Shown in pieces: positions 14,081 through 15,540 of a stretch of DNA of 15,540 nt (position 1 is its first letter; every line of letters begins with the position of its first letter). The notes beneath the pieces are model-generated. The model was not told the DNA's origin and made no database searches. It was given only the letters and a program-made list of their open reading frames with translations. Source of the stretch: Acidobacteriaceae bacterium (GTDB taxonomy: Bacteria > Acidobacteriota > Terriglobia > Terriglobales > Acidobacteriaceae); NCBI GenBank assembly GCA_027307295.1, contig DAHUXF010000024.1:1-15540 (forward strand), written 5' to 3'. Made by a program: the position numbers and the translations under genes.

Positions 14081-14300
14081 TACTGGAATAGGATGAGCCC
14101 CTTCATGGACATGTTCACCCGAGTGATGTTGCGTTCAGGATGGACTGCCTGAGCCTACAGCCCACTCACGTGGCAGCTAGCATTTGTAACTTATCTCGAA
14201 GCCATTTTGAACATGGAATTTGTAAAAAACTGTAAGGAGCGCAAAGGTACATGCACTGGTGCAGAGCGTCCGCTAAAAATTTACAGAGATTCGACCAGAA
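14081..14300. other. Upstream region of the ArnT-like gene
   Basis: This 220-bp stretch contains no credible gene. It must carry the promoter of the two-gene glycosyltransferase unit on the minus strand. The best match I see is TTCAAA and TACAAA with 17 bp between them (minus strand, around 14175-14205), at 4 of 6 positions each, too weak to call. Confidence 0.3.
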
Positions 14301-14333
14301 TAAAACAAGGCCTGGAACATGCCCTCCAGGCCT
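14301..14333 (-). terminator. Rho-independent terminator of the cytochrome c gene
   Basis: On the minus strand AGGCCTGGA (14333-14325) pairs perfectly with TCCAGGCCT (14316-14308) around an 8-nt loop, followed by TGTTTTATT (14307-14299). It lies about 22 bp after the cytochrome stop codon and ends the beta-barrel/cytochrome unit. Confidence 0.88.
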
Positions 14334-14354
14334 GAAAACCCGCATTCATGAAAA

Positions 14355-14666
14355 TTACTTCATGGCACGGATGTACTTAATGAGGTCCTTAATCTGATCG
14401 TCCGTCAGTTTGCCTTCGTACTTCGGCATCTTGCCTTTGCCTTCTTTGGTGGATTTAATCAGAGCATCATCGGTTTCCTTCTGCACTTCAGCAGAATGAA
14501 AATCTTTGACGCCTAATTTTTGGCCAGCAGCGCTACCCTTGCCATCCGGACCATGACACACCTGACACTTTGACTTGTAGAGCGCCTCAGTGTCATCTGC
14601 AAATGCCGGACGTGCTATCACCACGATCCCTACAAGAACGAACACACTCAGTAACATTTTCTTCAT
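14355..14666 (-). CDS. Periplasmic monoheme class I cytochrome c
   Basis: This encodes a 103-residue protein starting at ATG 14666, with GGAGGAAAGC directly upstream as ribosome binding site. Residues 1-23 are a signal peptide (MKKMLLSVFVLVGIVVIARP, then AFA before DDTEALY). The heme motif is CQVCH (34-38) followed by GPDGKG, and Met80 in GKGKMPKYEG is the likely sixth iron ligand. The last helix is DDQIKDLIKYIRAM. This is a compact small c-type cytochrome, about 80 residues mature, that shuttles electrons in the periplasm. It lies 30 bp downstream of the beta-barrel gene on the same strand and shares its terminator, so the two are likely co-transcribed and may form an electron-transfer route to the outer membrane. 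Confidence 0.9.
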   Translation of the reverse strand: MKKMLLSVFVLVGIVVIARPAFADDTEALYKSKCQVCHGPDGKGSAAGQKLGVKDFHSAEVQKETDDALIKSTKEGKGKMPKYEGKLTDDQIKDLIKYIRAMK

Positions 14667-14696
14667 GCTTTCCTCCGCTTGTTTAAACCCTGAACT

Positions 14697-15540
14697 CTAC
14701 ATGGAGTAGCGTAATGACAGGGTAAATGAGTTGCCCCGGAAGTCCCTGGGTAACGTGGGGCCGGGATCTGATTTTTCATTGTAATCGTAATAGTTCCAGC
14801 CGCTCTTGAAGGCCAGGTTCTTCGCCATCTGGATCACAAGCGACGCCGTGGGCAGATGGTAGTTGAAGGCGAGCGGGCCGGTGGGAGCAATCGGGTTCAG
14901 GATCAGCGTATTGCCATTGCTGCTGGTGACGGTATATCCCACAGCAGCCGTCACGCGTTTCACCGGTTGAATGTAGATAGATCCGGACCCAACGTGCGAT
15001 GCTTCCGAGTAAACGGAGAGACCGGTGAGGAATGACGTCCCGCAGTTGATAGGACCGCCCGTTGGCACAGTTCCCGGCGGGACCACAAAGCAGATGTTGC
15101 TCTGGGAGAAAATGTCATTGTAGCTGTAGCCAAGATCAACACCCCACTTGGCGTCCACCGGAGCGAACACGCTGTTAAACGCATAGCTGCGATTGTGCTG
15201 CAGGTTGCCGATATCACCGCCGTTGTTGCGGTTCTCCCGGACGTTGATGGCCACGCCGAGGTTCCACCACTCGGTAGGCTTGGCGTTGACCCGGCCTTTA
15301 TAGCGCTGCAAGTGGCGCGGGCTGATGCGCGTGAAAGTGTTGTCCGCATAATATTGTTCGGTGTCAAAGCTGAAACGGAGCTTCTTGCTGGGGCGGGCTG
15401 AAAAACCAAAGATTGCGGAATGAGCGTTGATTTGCGTGAAATTTGTTCCACCCAGCGTTGCGTCAGCCCCGGACGTAGTGCAGATTCCAGTCGCGGGATC
15501 GGTAACGCCTGAGGGACCGCAACGGGTCGCAGCTAATGTG
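14697..15540 (-). CDS. Outer-membrane beta-barrel protein, 5' end missing
   Basis: The frame is open to the right edge of the window, so the TTG at 15311 is internal and the gene starts beyond the window; 280 residues are visible. The sequence alternates polar and hydrophobic residues in strands of 9-12 residues with aromatic belts, for example KLRFSFDTEQYYAD, WWNLGVAINVRENR, KWGVDLGYSYNDI and VTAAVGYTVTSSNG. It ends in the strand FTLSLRYSM, a C-terminal beta signal with Met instead of the usual Phe. Long loops are bracketed by Cys pairs (residues 7/20 and 150/166 of the visible part). It could belong to the MtrB/PioB-like porins that carry multiheme cytochromes through the outer membrane, but the N-terminal part that would decide this is missing. 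It lies 30 bp upstream of a cytochrome c gene. Confidence 0.75.
   Translation of the reverse strand, partial: TLAATRCGPSGVTDPATGICTTSGADATLGGTNFTQINAHSAIFGFSARPSKKLRFSFDTEQYYADNTFTRISPRHLQRYKGRVNAKPTEWWNLGVAINVRENRNNGGDIGNLQHNRSYAFNSVFAPVDAKWGVDLGYSYNDIFSQSNICFVVPPGTVPTGGPINCGTSFLTGLSVYSEASHVGSGSIYIQPVKRVTAAVGYTVTSSNGNTLILNPIAPTGPLAFNYHLPTASLVIQMAKNLAFKSGWNYYDYNEKSDPGPTLPRDFRGNSFTLSLRYSM

Noticed and set aside
14253..14397. Small plus-strand frame beginning ATGCACTGGTGC after AAGGAGCG
   Set aside because: It has a plausible ribosome binding site but runs through the cytochrome terminator and antisense into the cytochrome gene, with no protein-like features.
1..15540. CRISPR arrays, tRNAs, insertion sequences, toxin-antitoxin or defence genes
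   Set aside because: None of their hallmarks (regular spaced repeats, cloverleaf sequences, transposase or nuclease motifs) was seen anywhere in the window.

Overview
The window looks like a chromosomal segment of an acidobacterium (Acidobacteriota, probably class Terriglobia). This is inferred from several protein types I associate with that group: a large DUF3857/transglutaminase-like protein, a short divergent sigma-70-like protein, a small secreted protein resembling the DUF5818 type, an exported LolA-like hypothetical and a six-heme NapC/NirT-type cytochrome. No rRNA, tRNA, CRISPR array, transposase or phage gene was seen. Genes are spaced out and sit in short, independently terminated units.

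Layout. (1) 1-2679 (+): 3' part of a large protein with helical repeats, a DUF3857 domain and a transglutaminase-like domain that appears to have lost its catalytic Cys and His; it is followed by a palindromic intergenic repeat. (2) 2853-4099 (-): a small membrane protein, a gene-free stretch with a 22-bp tandem repeat and two minus-strand terminators, and an orphan ECF-like sigma factor. (3) 4418-5705 (-): a bactofilin followed closely by a SAM-dependent methyltransferase, very likely one operon. (4) 5706-6369: a long non-coding region with a promoter-like sequence and two very strong RNA hairpins, the best candidate here for something undescribed. (5) 6370-7266 (+): an exported hypothetical protein. 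(6) 7345-10255: a NapC/NirT-type cytochrome (-) and a radical SAM/SPASM enzyme (+) transcribed divergently from a region holding two CRP/FNR-type palindromes, one nearer each gene. (7) 10462-11020 (+): a small secreted Thr/Ser-rich protein with a good terminator. (8) 11058-14080 (-): an ArnT-like GT39/GT83 membrane glycosyltransferase overlapping by 7 bp an HpnI/GT21-type glycosyltransferase. (9) 14301-15540 (-): a periplasmic monoheme cytochrome c downstream of a truncated outer-membrane beta-barrel gene.

Working together: two regions concern redox chemistry of the envelope (quinol-dehydrogenase-like cytochrome plus radical SAM enzyme under likely CRP/FNR control; beta-barrel plus cytochrome c). 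Two concern the cell envelope (bactofilin operon; lipid/glycan glycosyltransferases). Functional links between these blocks are not shown by the sequence. All family assignments are from reading the translated sequence, without database searches.
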